The position numbers and the translations under genes are program-made. 15,367 bases of DNA from an uncultured Anaerococcus sp. (GTDB lineage Bacteria; Bacillota; Clostridia; Tissierellales; Peptoniphilaceae): positions 1-15,367 of the forward strand of contig CALTXP010000034.1 of assembly GCA_943913325.1 (NCBI GenBank), read 5' to 3'. This document shows, one piece after another, positions 1 through 6,539 of the stretch. The notes beneath the pieces were generated by a model, which saw only the letters and a list, made by a program, of their open reading frames with translations, was not told the DNA's origin and searched no databases. Within the stretch, counting starts at the first letter, position 1; each line of letters starts with the position of its first letter.

Positions 1-2
1 TT

Positions 3-134
3 TCTATATTAATTTTAGCTTTTATTACACCATACTTACTTATAAAATCTATATTAGAGAAGAAAAAAAAGTATATAATTTTAACATGCTTATGTAATAT
101 GACTTTATTCAATTTAATTCTAGAATTTTTGTAA
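3..134 (+). CDS. C-terminal tail of an unidentified membrane protein (5' end outside window)
   Basis: Frame 3 is open from the window edge to a TAA at 132-134, giving 43 residues. They begin with SILILAFITPYLLIK and end in LFNLILEFL. The composition is two hydrophobic stretches separated by a lysine-rich turn (EKKKKY), as in the last two helices of a polytopic membrane protein. The codons (ATA, TTA, AGA) match the neighbouring genes. No family can be assigned from this short tail. It could be chance in such AT-rich DNA, but the membrane-like pattern and the terminator 100 bp downstream on the same strand favour a real gene end. Confidence 0.5.
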   Translation, partial: SILILAFITPYLLIKSILEKKKKYIILTCLCNMTLFNLILEFL

Positions 135-154
135 ATTCTTTTTTTTATAAAGTG

Positions 155-160
155 TATAAT
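155..160 (+). promoter_or_regulatory. possible -10 element (TATAAT) in the tsaE leader
   Basis: A perfect TATAAT lies just downstream of the partial membrane-protein gene. The best -35 match, TTGTAA at 129-134, is spaced 20 bp, longer than the usual 16-18, so the promoter is weak or fortuitous. Transcription from here would start near 167 and meet the terminator at 237-282, giving either a short RNA of about 115 nt or an attenuated leader for tsaE. Confidence 0.3.
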
Positions 161-236
161 ACTGAATAAGTAAGAGATTATTTGATTTTAAAATAATAAG
201 TTTACTGATTATATAAATCTATTTTATATAGATTGT

Positions 237-282
237 ATGAACTAGTACAGGAAGTATTAACTGTATTAGTTCATTTTTTTTT
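237..282 (+). terminator. intrinsic terminator upstream of tsaE
   Basis: The arms ATGAACTAGTACAG (237-250) and CTGTATTAGTTCAT (261-274) pair over 14 bp with a single G-U wobble, around a 10-nt loop. A run of nine T follows directly (274-282). This is a classic rho-independent terminator on the + strand. It ends either the partial gene at the left edge or a short transcript starting near 167. Because it lies only 39 bp before tsaE it could also act as an attenuator. Confidence 0.85.
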
Positions 283-295
283 ACTACAAAAATAG

Positions 296-301
296 TATAA
301 T
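296..301 (+). promoter_or_regulatory. possible -10 element for the tsaE operon
   Basis: TATAAT sits 14 bp after the terminator T-run and 19 bp before the tsaE start. No good -35 is visible, because the spacing places it inside the T-run. If used, it would give a very short leader and make the tsa operon independent of upstream transcription. The RBS-like AAGAGGG (311-317) follows. Confidence 0.35.
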
Positions 302-320
302 AATTTGATAAAGAGGGATT

Positions 321-767
321 ATGATTATTAACGGATTAAGTGAAATGAAAAAATTTGCAAATAAATTGGCATCCGGCCTTAGAGAGGGTGATGTCCTTAA
401 TTTGATAGGAGAAATGAGTGCTGGAAAGACAACCTTAACAGGATTTATAAGCCAGTATTTTTCTATAGAAAATAGCTCATCTCCAACCTTTGCAATTGTA
501 AATATATACGAAGGTGATATAAAGATTTATCACCTAGATCTCTATAGATTTGATGATCAAGATGAAATTTTGGATATAGATTATGAGACATATCTTTATC
601 CAGATGATGGATTTACTATCCTTGAGTGGGCAGAGAATGTAAGTGATTATCTGCCAGATGATATGATAAATATAGAGATTAGAAAAATCAGCGAAAATAA
701 GAGAGAAATAGAAATTTATGTGGATTCGGAAAGGGGAAAAGAAATAAATGAATATCTTGGCAATTGA
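321..767 (+). CDS. tsaE: tRNA t6A37 threonylcarbamoyl transfer ATPase TsaE
   Basis: TsaE is the P-loop ATPase that drives turnover of the TsaB-TsaD complex as it transfers threonylcarbamoyl to A37 of ANN-decoding tRNAs in the cytoplasm. The 148-residue length is normal for the family. The Walker A stretch is GEMSAGKTT (residues 30-38), with invariant GKTT but Ser where many homologues have Gly (GDLGAGKTT). The SPTF segment (54-57), HLDLYR (71-76) and the later ILEWAENV block are family hallmarks. The start has an RBS-like AAGAGGG just upstream. It is the first gene of the operon and its end overlaps tsaB by 20 nt, which suggests translational coupling. Assignment is firm. Confidence 0.95.
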   Translation: MIINGLSEMKKFANKLASGLREGDVLNLIGEMSAGKTTLTGFISQYFSIENSSSPTFAIVNIYEGDIKIYHLDLYRFDDQDEILDIDYETYLYPDDGFTILEWAENVSDYLPDDMINIEIRKISENKREIEIYVDSERGKEINEYLGN

Positions 768-1425
768 TACATCGACTATGATTTCTACTGTCACTATAGC
801 TAGTGATAGTGAGATCATAGGCGATTTTAATGTAAACCAACAAAAGACCCATAGTGAATCCCTAGTTCCTATGATAGAAACTCTTTTGGATTTGCTTGGC
901 ATGAATATAAAGGATATTGATAGATTTGTTATATCTAAGGGTCCTGGCTCTTTTACTGGTCTCAGAATAGGAATGACTATAGCAAAAACTCTTGCACAAG
1001 CAAATGATAAAAAGCTAATAGCAGTGAGCACGCTTTTGGCTCTTGCTAATAATTCGTGTAGTGATAAGCTAAAAGTTCCTATGATTGATGCCAGAGGTAA
1101 TAGGGTTTATGGAGCAGTGTATGATAAGGACTTTAATGAAGTTATAAAAGAAGATTTGTATACCATAGATGTATTCTCAAAACTTGTTAATGAACTTGAT
1201 GATGAAGTTGAATTGATAGGAGAAATATCTAATAAATACGAAGATTTATTTGTTAATAGAAGGACTTTACCAATTTCTTTTAATAATTGTATAGGTAAAT
1301 CATTGATAAAAGTAGGTTTTGAAAACCTTGATCAGTCCTACAATTTGTATGAACTAAGCCCTAATTATCTTAGAAAATCACAGGCCGAAAGAGAGCTTTT
1401 AAATGATAAGAAAAATGCAAATTAG
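748..1425 (+). CDS. tsaB: tRNA t6A37 biosynthesis scaffold protein TsaB
   Basis: TsaB is the inactive ASKHA-fold paralogue of TsaD. It dimerises with TsaD and is required for threonylcarbamoyladenosine formation on tRNA. The 225-residue protein begins MNILAIDTST, the usual phosphate-1 strand. It carries the strong family motif KGPGSFTGLRIG near residues 64-75, and MIDARGNRVYGAVYD about 45 residues later. It starts inside the 3' end of tsaE (20-nt overlap), and rimI starts inside its own 3' end (23-nt overlap), so the three genes are telescoped. No anomaly is visible. Assignment is firm. Confidence 0.95.
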   Translation: MNILAIDTSTMISTVTIASDSEIIGDFNVNQQKTHSESLVPMIETLLDLLGMNIKDIDRFVISKGPGSFTGLRIGMTIAKTLAQANDKKLIAVSTLLALANNSCSDKLKVPMIDARGNRVYGAVYDKDFNEVIKEDLYTIDVFSKLVNELDDEVELIGEISNKYEDLFVNRRTLPISFNNCIGKSLIKVGFENLDQSYNLYELSPNYLRKSQAERELLNDKKNAN

Positions 1426-1837
1426 TGATGCTGATGTAGTTTATGATATAGAAAATAAAGCTTTTTTTGAACCTTGGTCTAAAAAGCATCTTATAAAAGA
1501 ACTTGAATCCAATTCTTTTTTAAGTCACTTTGTTGAAGAAATTGAAGGGAAAGTTGTAGGATTTTACATATCAAGCCATGTATTAGATGAGGTAGAAATT
1601 TTTACTATAGCAGTAGACTCAGCTTACCAGCATATGGGTATAGGTACAAGGCTTCTAGATCATTTAGTTAAATCTAGTGAAAATGAAAATGTCAGACAGA
1701 TTTGGCTAGAAGTATCTACCAAAAACTTCTCTGCTATAAATTTATACGAAAAATTTGGATTTAGAATAATGGGCTTGCGTAAAAACTATTATCAAAAGAT
1801 AGGTGAAGATGCCTATAATATGTTAAAGGAATTATAA
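1403..1837 (+). CDS. rimI: GNAT N-acetyltransferase, RimI-like
   Basis: RimI proteins are GNAT enzymes that acetylate N-terminal amino groups, classically Ala1 of ribosomal protein S18, using acetyl-CoA. The 144 residues show an N-terminal region with FFEPWSKKHL, typical of RimI. The beta4 strand EIFTIAVD is followed by the acetyl-CoA loop QHMGIGTRLL (76-85, Q-x-x-G-x-G). The C-terminal signature NFSAINLYEKFGF (108-120) precedes a YY pair (129-130). It overlaps tsaB by 23 nt and abuts tsaD, the common Firmicutes order tsaE-tsaB-rimI-tsaD. The alternative start at 1415 (second Met) is less consistent with family length. The true substrate is not shown by the sequence. Confidence 0.9.
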   Translation: MIRKMQISDADVVYDIENKAFFEPWSKKHLIKELESNSFLSHFVEEIEGKVVGFYISSHVLDEVEIFTIAVDSAYQHMGIGTRLLDHLVKSSENENVRQIWLEVSTKNFSAINLYEKFGFRIMGLRKNYYQKIGEDAYNMLKEL

Positions 1838-2848
1838 ATGTCTGATTTTTATACAATGGGAATTGAAACCAGTTGTGATGATAGCTGTGTAGCAATTCTT
1901 AAAAATGATAGAGAACTTTTAGTAAATTTAATATCATCACAAATTGATATTCATACTCTTTTTGGAGGAGTTGTTCCAGAGATTGCAAGTAGAAAGCACC
2001 TTGAAGCTATCAATCCATTAATAGATAAGGCGCTTAAGGAAACAAATCTTAGCTATGATGATATAGACTTAATATCTGTAACAAAAGGACCAGGTCTAAT
2101 GGGATCACTCCTTGTAGGGATTTCTGCAGCCAAGGCCCTATCTTTAGCTACAGATACTCCAATGATAGGAGCTAATCATATGAGAGGACATATATGTGCA
2201 AATTATCTAGCAAATAAAGATCTCAAACCACCTTTTATATCTCTTGTAGTAAGTGGTGGGCACAGCTATTTAGTAAAAGTAAAAAGCTATACTGATTATG
2301 AGATAGTTGGGAAAACTAGAGATGATGCTGCTGGTGAGTCCTTTGATAAGGTGGCTCGTAAAATGGGATTAGGATATCCTGGTGGACCAAAGATTGATAA
2401 AATAGCAAAAAAGGGTAATAAAGAAGCAGTAGCATTTCCTAGAGTAATGCTAGAAAAAGATTCTTATGATTTTTCATTTTCAGGACTCAAAACAGCTGTA
2501 ATTAATTATATGCATCAACTAGAGCAAAAGGGTGAAAAGCTTAACAAAGCAGATATAGCAGCAAGCTTCGAGGAAGCTGTAGTAGATGTTTTGGTAGAGA
2601 AATCTATAAGATTAATTGATGAAACTGCTTATGATAAATTAGCTGTATCTGGCGGAGTAGCTGCTAATTCTAGATTAAAAGAAAGATTAGAAGAATCCTG
2701 TAAACAAAAAGATATAAAATTTTATTACCCTTCCCTAGAATTATGCACAGACAATGCGGCAATGATAGCTATGACAGGTTATCTAGATTATAAGTCAGGG
2801 CAAAGAAGTAATAAATTTATGAAAGTTTACCCAAACTTAGAATTATAA
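1838..2848 (+). CDS. tsaD: tRNA N6-adenosine threonylcarbamoyltransferase TsaD
   Basis: TsaD is the catalytic subunit that moves the threonylcarbamoyl group from TC-AMP to A37 of tRNA. It is a metal-binding ASKHA protein formerly annotated as O-sialoglycoprotein endopeptidase. The 336-residue length is typical. Visible motifs are GIETSCDDS (8-16), KGPGLMGSL (83-91), the metal pair in NHMRGH (His114 and His118), VVSGGHSYLV (137-146), SGGVAANSRLKERL (271-284) and CTDNAAMIA (303-311), whose Asp305 fits the third metal ligand. The HxxxH core is intact, with Arg-Gly where many homologues have Glu-Gly or Glu-Ala. Its ATG follows the rimI stop with no gap, with AAAGGA inside the rimI end serving as RBS. 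Confidence 0.96.
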   Translation: MSDFYTMGIETSCDDSCVAILKNDRELLVNLISSQIDIHTLFGGVVPEIASRKHLEAINPLIDKALKETNLSYDDIDLISVTKGPGLMGSLLVGISAAKALSLATDTPMIGANHMRGHICANYLANKDLKPPFISLVVSGGHSYLVKVKSYTDYEIVGKTRDDAAGESFDKVARKMGLGYPGGPKIDKIAKKGNKEAVAFPRVMLEKDSYDFSFSGLKTAVINYMHQLEQKGEKLNKADIAASFEEAVVDVLVEKSIRLIDETAYDKLAVSGGVAANSRLKERLEESCKQKDIKFYYPSLELCTDNAAMIAMTGYLDYKSGQRSNKFMKVYPNLEL

Positions 2849-2860
2849 TATAATTAAACT

Positions 2861-3217
2861 ATGAGAAGAAGAAAAAGTGAGAATACTAATTTATTAAAAA
2901 AATATAATAAAATGAAGACTATAAGTTCCGTAATTTGGATCTTATCGGGGATAAGTATTTTGGCTTTTGGAATCTATTATAAAGAAATTTTTGAGCTTAT
3001 CTTTGGCATACTTGCATTTTTTTATGGTCTAGCTAGTCTAAGAACTAGGAGGCTTACAAGCCTAGCAGCTATAGCAAGGAGTGAAAGAAGACGACTTAAT
3101 TTTCTTGTTATATGTATAGTAGTATTTTCACTAGTAAATCCTATAGGAAATATCGCAGTAATATTTGACTTATATAAAAGAGATTATGCCATAAAAGGAG
3201 GATTCGATGAAAAATAA
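2861..3217 (+). CDS. small membrane protein of unknown function
   Basis: I do not recognise a family for this 118-residue protein. A basic, hydrophilic N-terminus (residues 1-19) precedes two closely spaced hydrophobic segments (about 21-41 and 44-61), a very basic loop (RTRRLTSLAAIARSERRR, 61-78) and a third hydrophobic segment (about 80-103). It is therefore predicted to be a three-helix inner-membrane protein. The start at 2861 is 12 bp after tsaD but has no clear RBS. A downstream Met18 (2912) is also possible and has no better RBS. Its last 11 nt overlap the S41 peptidase gene, whose strong RBS lies inside it, so the two are probably co-translated. A functional link to that peptidase is inferred only from coupling. 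Confidence 0.75.
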   Translation: MRRRKSENTNLLKKYNKMKTISSVIWILSGISILAFGIYYKEIFELIFGILAFFYGLASLRTRRLTSLAAIARSERRRLNFLVICIVVFSLVNPIGNIAVIFDLYKRDYAIKGGFDEK

Positions 3218-4610
3218 GGCTAAGATTTTTTGTCTAATCCTTGTTTTTATGCTTATAAACAGTTCATGTGCAAAAAGAAGATTAGATAAATTAGAAGCAG
3301 ATCGAGCCCAAGATATAGTAGAAAATAACGGTTTTGATGCAGATAGCAATATCTTTTATCCTGAAAATATTGATGAATTTGATGTAGATAGTTATCTAAA
3401 GTGGTACAAAGATTTAGATAAGCCACCTAAATTACAATTACCAGCTGCAGAAAGTCCAAAGTCTCTTACAAATAAAGAGATGGTAGATGACTTTAACTAT
3501 GTGTTTGAAGAGTTAAAGGAAAATTATCCTTTTTTTGATGTTCTTAAAAGGGAACAAAATGTAGATTTTATAGGAAACTACAATAAATATTTAAAAAGAG
3601 TAAAAGAAGCTAAAACTGATCAAGAGTTTATAGATGTAATGACTGGTATTATGGGAGAGCTAAATAATCATCATGCTAGAATTGCAGATGAAGCTTATGT
3701 AAAAAATACACTAGATTATTATTCAAAAAACTGGAACTCTCCATCAATTTATTATGAGTTTTTGAATCTAAATAAACAAGTAGTTAGAAATAGATATCAT
3801 ATAGAGGGCAAGCAAATAGCAGATGATGGACATAATAATAAGCTTGCAATATCAAAAATTATTCCAAATAAGCAAGCTAGCAATATGACTATTGATACTA
3901 GCAATGAAAATATAGCAATTATAAAGATAAATGGAATGGTCGATCCTGATAAGTTTACAGCTGATCAAGATGTTTTAAATGAATTCTTGAAAGATAAGGA
4001 GCTTTATAAAGCTTTAATAATAGATATTAGAGAAAATTATGGTGGTAATATGGAATATTGGCAGAATTTCTTACTGCCCAAGCTTTTAACTAGTCAAAAA
4101 TCAGTAACTAATCATTTATTTTTCAAAGATTCAGATAGGGCAAAATTGATCTTAGCTGACGATACATTGAATGTAGAAAAACTAAGCAATGTAGATATTT
4201 CAGGAGTGAAATTAGATCATTCAGCTGATTTAAAAAAATTTGACTATTATATAAAAGATACTATAAGCATTAGCCCAGATGAAAAAGATAAAGATAATGG
4301 CTTTGATGGAAACATATATCTTTTGGTAGATAAGGCTGTATTTTCTGCAGCAGAGGGAATGGCTAGTTTCATGAAAAATAGCGAATCAGCAACCCTAGTA
4401 GGTGAAAAAACAGGAGGAGATGGTATAACTCTTGGAGTTATAAATGATGCTATGCCAAATTCGGGATTAGTATTTACATATACAAATACCCTAGGATATG
4501 CACCAGATGGTACAATAAATGCAGAAAGAAAGACTGATCCAGATATACAATCTAGTAGCTTTAAGGATTCTATAGATACTATTGAAGAAATGGAAAATGG
4601 TAATTTTTAA
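3207..4610 (+). CDS. S41-family peptidase (tricorn/S41B-like), probable lipoprotein
   Basis: A 467-residue exported protein of the S41 (tail-specific/tricorn-like) family. The N-terminus (MKNKAKIFCLILVFMLINSSC) is a signal peptide ending at Cys21. The lipobox NSSC lacks Leu at -3, so lipidation is likely but not certain. The peptidase core has IDIRENYGGN (272-281) and VFSAAEGMASF (378-388) with Ser380 as the probable nucleophile, then LVGEKTGGDG (397-406). Where CtpA/CtpB enzymes have the catalytic Lys (FGKG) this protein has GGDG. An upstream LNNHHAR (152-158) supplies a candidate His, as in tricorn-type S41B enzymes. No PDZ domain was recognised. A strong RBS (AAAGGAGG, near 3194-3201) precedes the ATG. 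The likely role is envelope protein or peptide cleavage; the substrate is unknown. Confidence 0.85.
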   Translation: MKNKAKIFCLILVFMLINSSCAKRRLDKLEADRAQDIVENNGFDADSNIFYPENIDEFDVDSYLKWYKDLDKPPKLQLPAAESPKSLTNKEMVDDFNYVFEELKENYPFFDVLKREQNVDFIGNYNKYLKRVKEAKTDQEFIDVMTGIMGELNNHHARIADEAYVKNTLDYYSKNWNSPSIYYEFLNLNKQVVRNRYHIEGKQIADDGHNNKLAISKIIPNKQASNMTIDTSNENIAIIKINGMVDPDKFTADQDVLNEFLKDKELYKALIIDIRENYGGNMEYWQNFLLPKLLTSQKSVTNHLFFKDSDRAKLILADDTLNVEKLSNVDISGVKLDHSADLKKFDYYIKDTISISPDEKDKDNGFDGNIYLLVDKAVFSAAEGMASFMKNSESATLVGEKTGGDGITLGVINDAMPNSGLVFTYTNTLGYAPDGTINAERKTDPDIQSSSFKDSIDTIEEMENGNF

Positions 4611-4880
4611 ATGATTTTTTAAGTAAAATAAAAGTAAAAGAAGAGCTTATTAGCAAGCCTAAGGGTGATTTTAGATCTTTAATGCACATCTTTACATTCT
4701 TATTTGCTTTTTTCTATTTTTATAGCTTAGAAGAGCTTACTTACTTATATTCCATCTATATATGAAAAATTATTAGCCATGAATTAAAGATAGATCAAAT
4801 ATAATAAGAAATTGACATTGAGTTTCTTAAATTACTTCACTATTATTTTAATAAGAGGTAAATTAATTTAAGAAAAAAGA
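4611..4880. other. AT-rich intergenic stretch without a convincing gene
   Basis: This gap lies between the S41 gene and the convergent surface-protein gene. One + frame is open from 4604 to a TGA at 4763-4765 and encodes a hydrophobic stretch (HIFTFLFAFFYFY). Its only in-frame ATG is 4682, giving 27 residues with a poor RBS, so it is not called. The 11-mer AGAAGAGCTTA occurs at 4639-4649 and again at 4729-4739. A perfect TTGACA at 4812-4817 has no -10 at normal spacing. The 3' part contains the inverted repeat listed separately. Confidence 0.6.
4823..4875. repeat. perfect 12-bp inverted repeat with 29-nt loop
   Basis: TTTCTTAAATTA (4823-4834) and TAATTTAAGAAA (4864-4875) are exact reverse complements. 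The pair lies directly next to the long hairpin at 4873-4970, so the region can fold as two consecutive stem-loops. The arms are almost entirely A+T, so chance is not excluded. It may be an accessory part of the convergent terminator or a remnant of a small insertion. Confidence 0.55.
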
Positions 4881-4970
4881 GTCTGTTGTAAAACTATTAA
4901 GAACTAATCCTATAATTAGAAGATTTTTCTAATTATGGGATTAGTTGTTCATTACACAACAGACCCTTTT
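4873..4970. terminator. long bidirectional terminator hairpin between convergent genes
   Basis: An outer 9-bp stem (GTCTGTTGT 4881-4889 with ACAACAGAC 4956-4964) encloses asymmetric internal loops (4890-4901 and 4947-4955). Inside is a 20-bp stem (4902-4921 with 4927-4946, one G-U pair) around a 5-nt loop. An A-run lies on the left (4873-4878) and a T-run on the right (4967-4970), so a T-tail follows the hairpin on either strand. It lies between the 3' ends of the S41 gene (+) and the surface-protein gene (-), as expected for a shared terminator. The inner stem is longer than a terminator needs. Confidence 0.75.
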
Positions 4971-4975
4971 GTATA

Positions 4976-6406
4976 TTATTTTCTTTTATTTTTATCCTTA
5001 GCCACAAAGTAATAAGCTATGATTGCAACAATTAATACTACTAATATTATTTTAACGCCTTTGATACCTGTTTTTACAACACTATCTGCATTTTTATTTT
5101 CTTTTACTATCTTTTTACTTGATTCATCTTCGTTAAAGTCCTTACTTTCCTCTTTATTATCAGAACTAGATTTAGCACTGTCATCAGTTTTTAACTCCGG
5201 TGACTTTACTTTCTTTTCATCAATAGTAACTGTTTGAGGTATTGCCTTGCTTGAAGTATCTTTGTTGTCATCTTCTGATTTGGAGTTTGTGTTTTTTTCT
5301 GAACTTTTAGAATCTGATTTATTGCTAGATTCTTTGCTATTATCATTTTCGGACAAGGCTTTTTCAGTAAATGGATATATCCATGAGTCCTCTCCAAGAC
5401 TTGAAGAGTAGTTTGCTGAGTTATCTAATTCTTCTTTAGAAATTTTACCATCATTATTATCATCTATAGTATCTAGCTCACGTTTTTGTGAATCAGATAG
5501 TTCATTATATTTAGATTTAGTTTTTTCATTCTTTAAAAAGGCTGATTGCCTATTGCTAGTAGTTTCAGTTTCATTAGAGTCATTTTGACTTGGATTTTCG
5601 AAGGTACTTTCATCTATTACTAAGCTATCATCGTCATTATCACTATTTGAAGATTGAAATTTTATATTCTCATTATAGGAAGTTACACTATCTTCTAATT
5701 TATAGTCTTTCTTTTTAGGATCTTTGATAAAGTCAACTATTAGCTCACTAGCTTCTTTGTAATCTTTATTTTCACTTGCAGATTTGAGTACTTCATCATA
5801 TTTTTCTTTTAATTTATCATCAGCTTCATTATAGGACTTTGAGTTTTTAATAGCTTCTATAAAAGTATCTAAATTATCTTTATTTGTAGGATCTAAGCCT
5901 ATTAGTATACCATCACTTAGATAACCACTTATACTTTCTTTTATAGCTTTTTCTTCTTTATTATCAATAGATATAGATTTTTTTAAATCTTTATTTGGGA
6001 TTTGATCTATTAATAATTGTAATGCTTGTGTTTGTCCAGAAATTTTTTCTAAATCACTAGAATTTAAGATATCATAAGATTCTTTTAAGATTGCTTTATC
6101 ACCATAATTATAATTTTCTAAGAGTTTAATTTCTCTAGCTAAATCTAGACGAGTTTGGAATTCTTTATCAAATTCATCGTCTTTATTATCGGAAAGATCA
6201 TCTTTCTTATAAGAATCTACTCCTATTTTAGAAGATAGATCCTCGTTTTTAAGATCTTTAGTGACGGTATTTTGATTTTCTATTGTATTTTCCTTGGTAT
6301 TTTTAGCATTTATAGTGAGTTCACTTGCTTGGGCGTTTAGATTCATTAAAGGGAAAAGCATTGCACATCCTAAAGCAAAGGCTCCTATATGATTTTTTAT
6401 TTTCAT
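4976..6406 (-). CDS. secreted, C-terminally anchored acidic EF-hand protein (degenerate sorting signal)
   Basis: No named family was recognised for this 476-residue surface protein. Residues 1-28 form a signal peptide ending AQA-S. Residues 30-240 are charged and helix-rich. A perfect EF-hand loop follows, DDNNDGKISKEE (315-326), with Asp/Asn/Asp/Ser/Glu at positions 1, 3, 5, 9 and 12, then DSWIYPF (340-346). A low-complexity Ser/Lys/Asp/Glu spacer runs from about 350 to 440. The C-terminus is a hydrophobic helix (about 452-468) and KDKNKRK tail, preceded by VVKTG (443-447) where a sortase substrate would have LPxTG. I chose the ATG at 6406. The longer frame to 6487 begins with TTG inside the upstream terminator and precedes the promoter; the 6406 ATG has an AAAGAG-type RBS and exposes the signal peptide. 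Confidence 0.85.
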   Translation of the reverse strand: MKIKNHIGAFALGCAMLFPLMNLNAQASELTINAKNTKENTIENQNTVTKDLKNEDLSSKIGVDSYKKDDLSDNKDDEFDKEFQTRLDLAREIKLLENYNYGDKAILKESYDILNSSDLEKISGQTQALQLLIDQIPNKDLKKSISIDNKEEKAIKESISGYLSDGILIGLDPTNKDNLDTFIEAIKNSKSYNEADDKLKEKYDEVLKSASENKDYKEASELIVDFIKDPKKKDYKLEDSVTSYNENIKFQSSNSDNDDDSLVIDESTFENPSQNDSNETETTSNRQSAFLKNEKTKSKYNELSDSQKRELDTIDDNNDGKISKEELDNSANYSSSLGEDSWIYPFTEKALSENDNSKESSNKSDSKSSEKNTNSKSEDDNKDTSSKAIPQTVTIDEKKVKSPELKTDDSAKSSSDNKEESKDFNEDESSKKIVKENKNADSVVKTGIKGVKIILVVLIVAIIAYYFVAKDKNKRK

Positions 6407-6440
6407 AATATACTCTTTCTTTATATATTCTTTAACTACT

Positions 6441-6468
6441 ATTATATTAAAAAATATGAATAAATCAA
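6441..6468 (-). promoter_or_regulatory. promoter of the EF-hand surface protein gene
   Basis: Read on the - strand, TTGATT (6468-6463) is followed after 16 bp by a perfect TATAAT (6446-6441). Transcription would start near 6434, giving a leader of about 28 nt before the ATG at 6406. The promoter begins right after the T-run of the upstream terminator, so the gene is an independent transcription unit. Confidence 0.7.
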
Positions 6469-6469
6469 T

Positions 6470-6531
6470 AAAAAAGGACTGTTGCAAAATATGAATAATG
6501 AAGTGATGATTTATTCAATCTGCAACAGTCC
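6470..6531 (-). terminator. intrinsic terminator of the xpaC-telA-DAK-tail unit
   Basis: On the - strand, GGACTGTTGCA (6531-6521) pairs perfectly over 11 bp with TGCAACAGTCC (6486-6476), and a run of six T follows (6475-6470). A second, inner pairing is GAATAA (6493-6498) with TTATTC (6511-6516). It starts 9 bp after the stop of the 86-residue gene, exactly where that transcript should end. The stem core CTGTTG(C/T) is shared with the hairpin at 4873-4970. Confidence 0.88.
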
Positions 6532-6539
6532 AATTAAGT

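Noticed and set aside
534..1031. Open frame of 165 codons on the - strand opposite tsaE/tsaB
   Set aside because: It lies wholly antisense to two firmly identified genes and has a membrane-like composition typical of reversed AT-rich coding DNA.
4604..4765. Hydrophobic open frame after the S41 gene, as a small gene or pseudogene
   Set aside because: There is no start codon near its beginning. The only in-frame ATG (4682) has a poor RBS and gives 27 residues; chance is likely in AT-rich DNA.
4812..4817. Perfect TTGACA as a -35 promoter element
   Set aside because: The nearest -10-like hexamer (TATTAT, 4841-4846) is 23 bp away and there is no + strand gene downstream.
6407..6487. Longer N-terminus for the EF-hand surface protein
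   Set aside because: It would start with TTG inside the upstream terminator stem and before the promoter. The ATG at 6406 has an RBS and exposes a proper signal peptide.
4873..6531. Flanking CTGTTG hairpins as the inverted ends of an insertion sequence carrying the surface protein gene
   Set aside because: Each copy is a complete hairpin ending a gene, with no transposase or target duplication between or beside them. Terminators explain them better.
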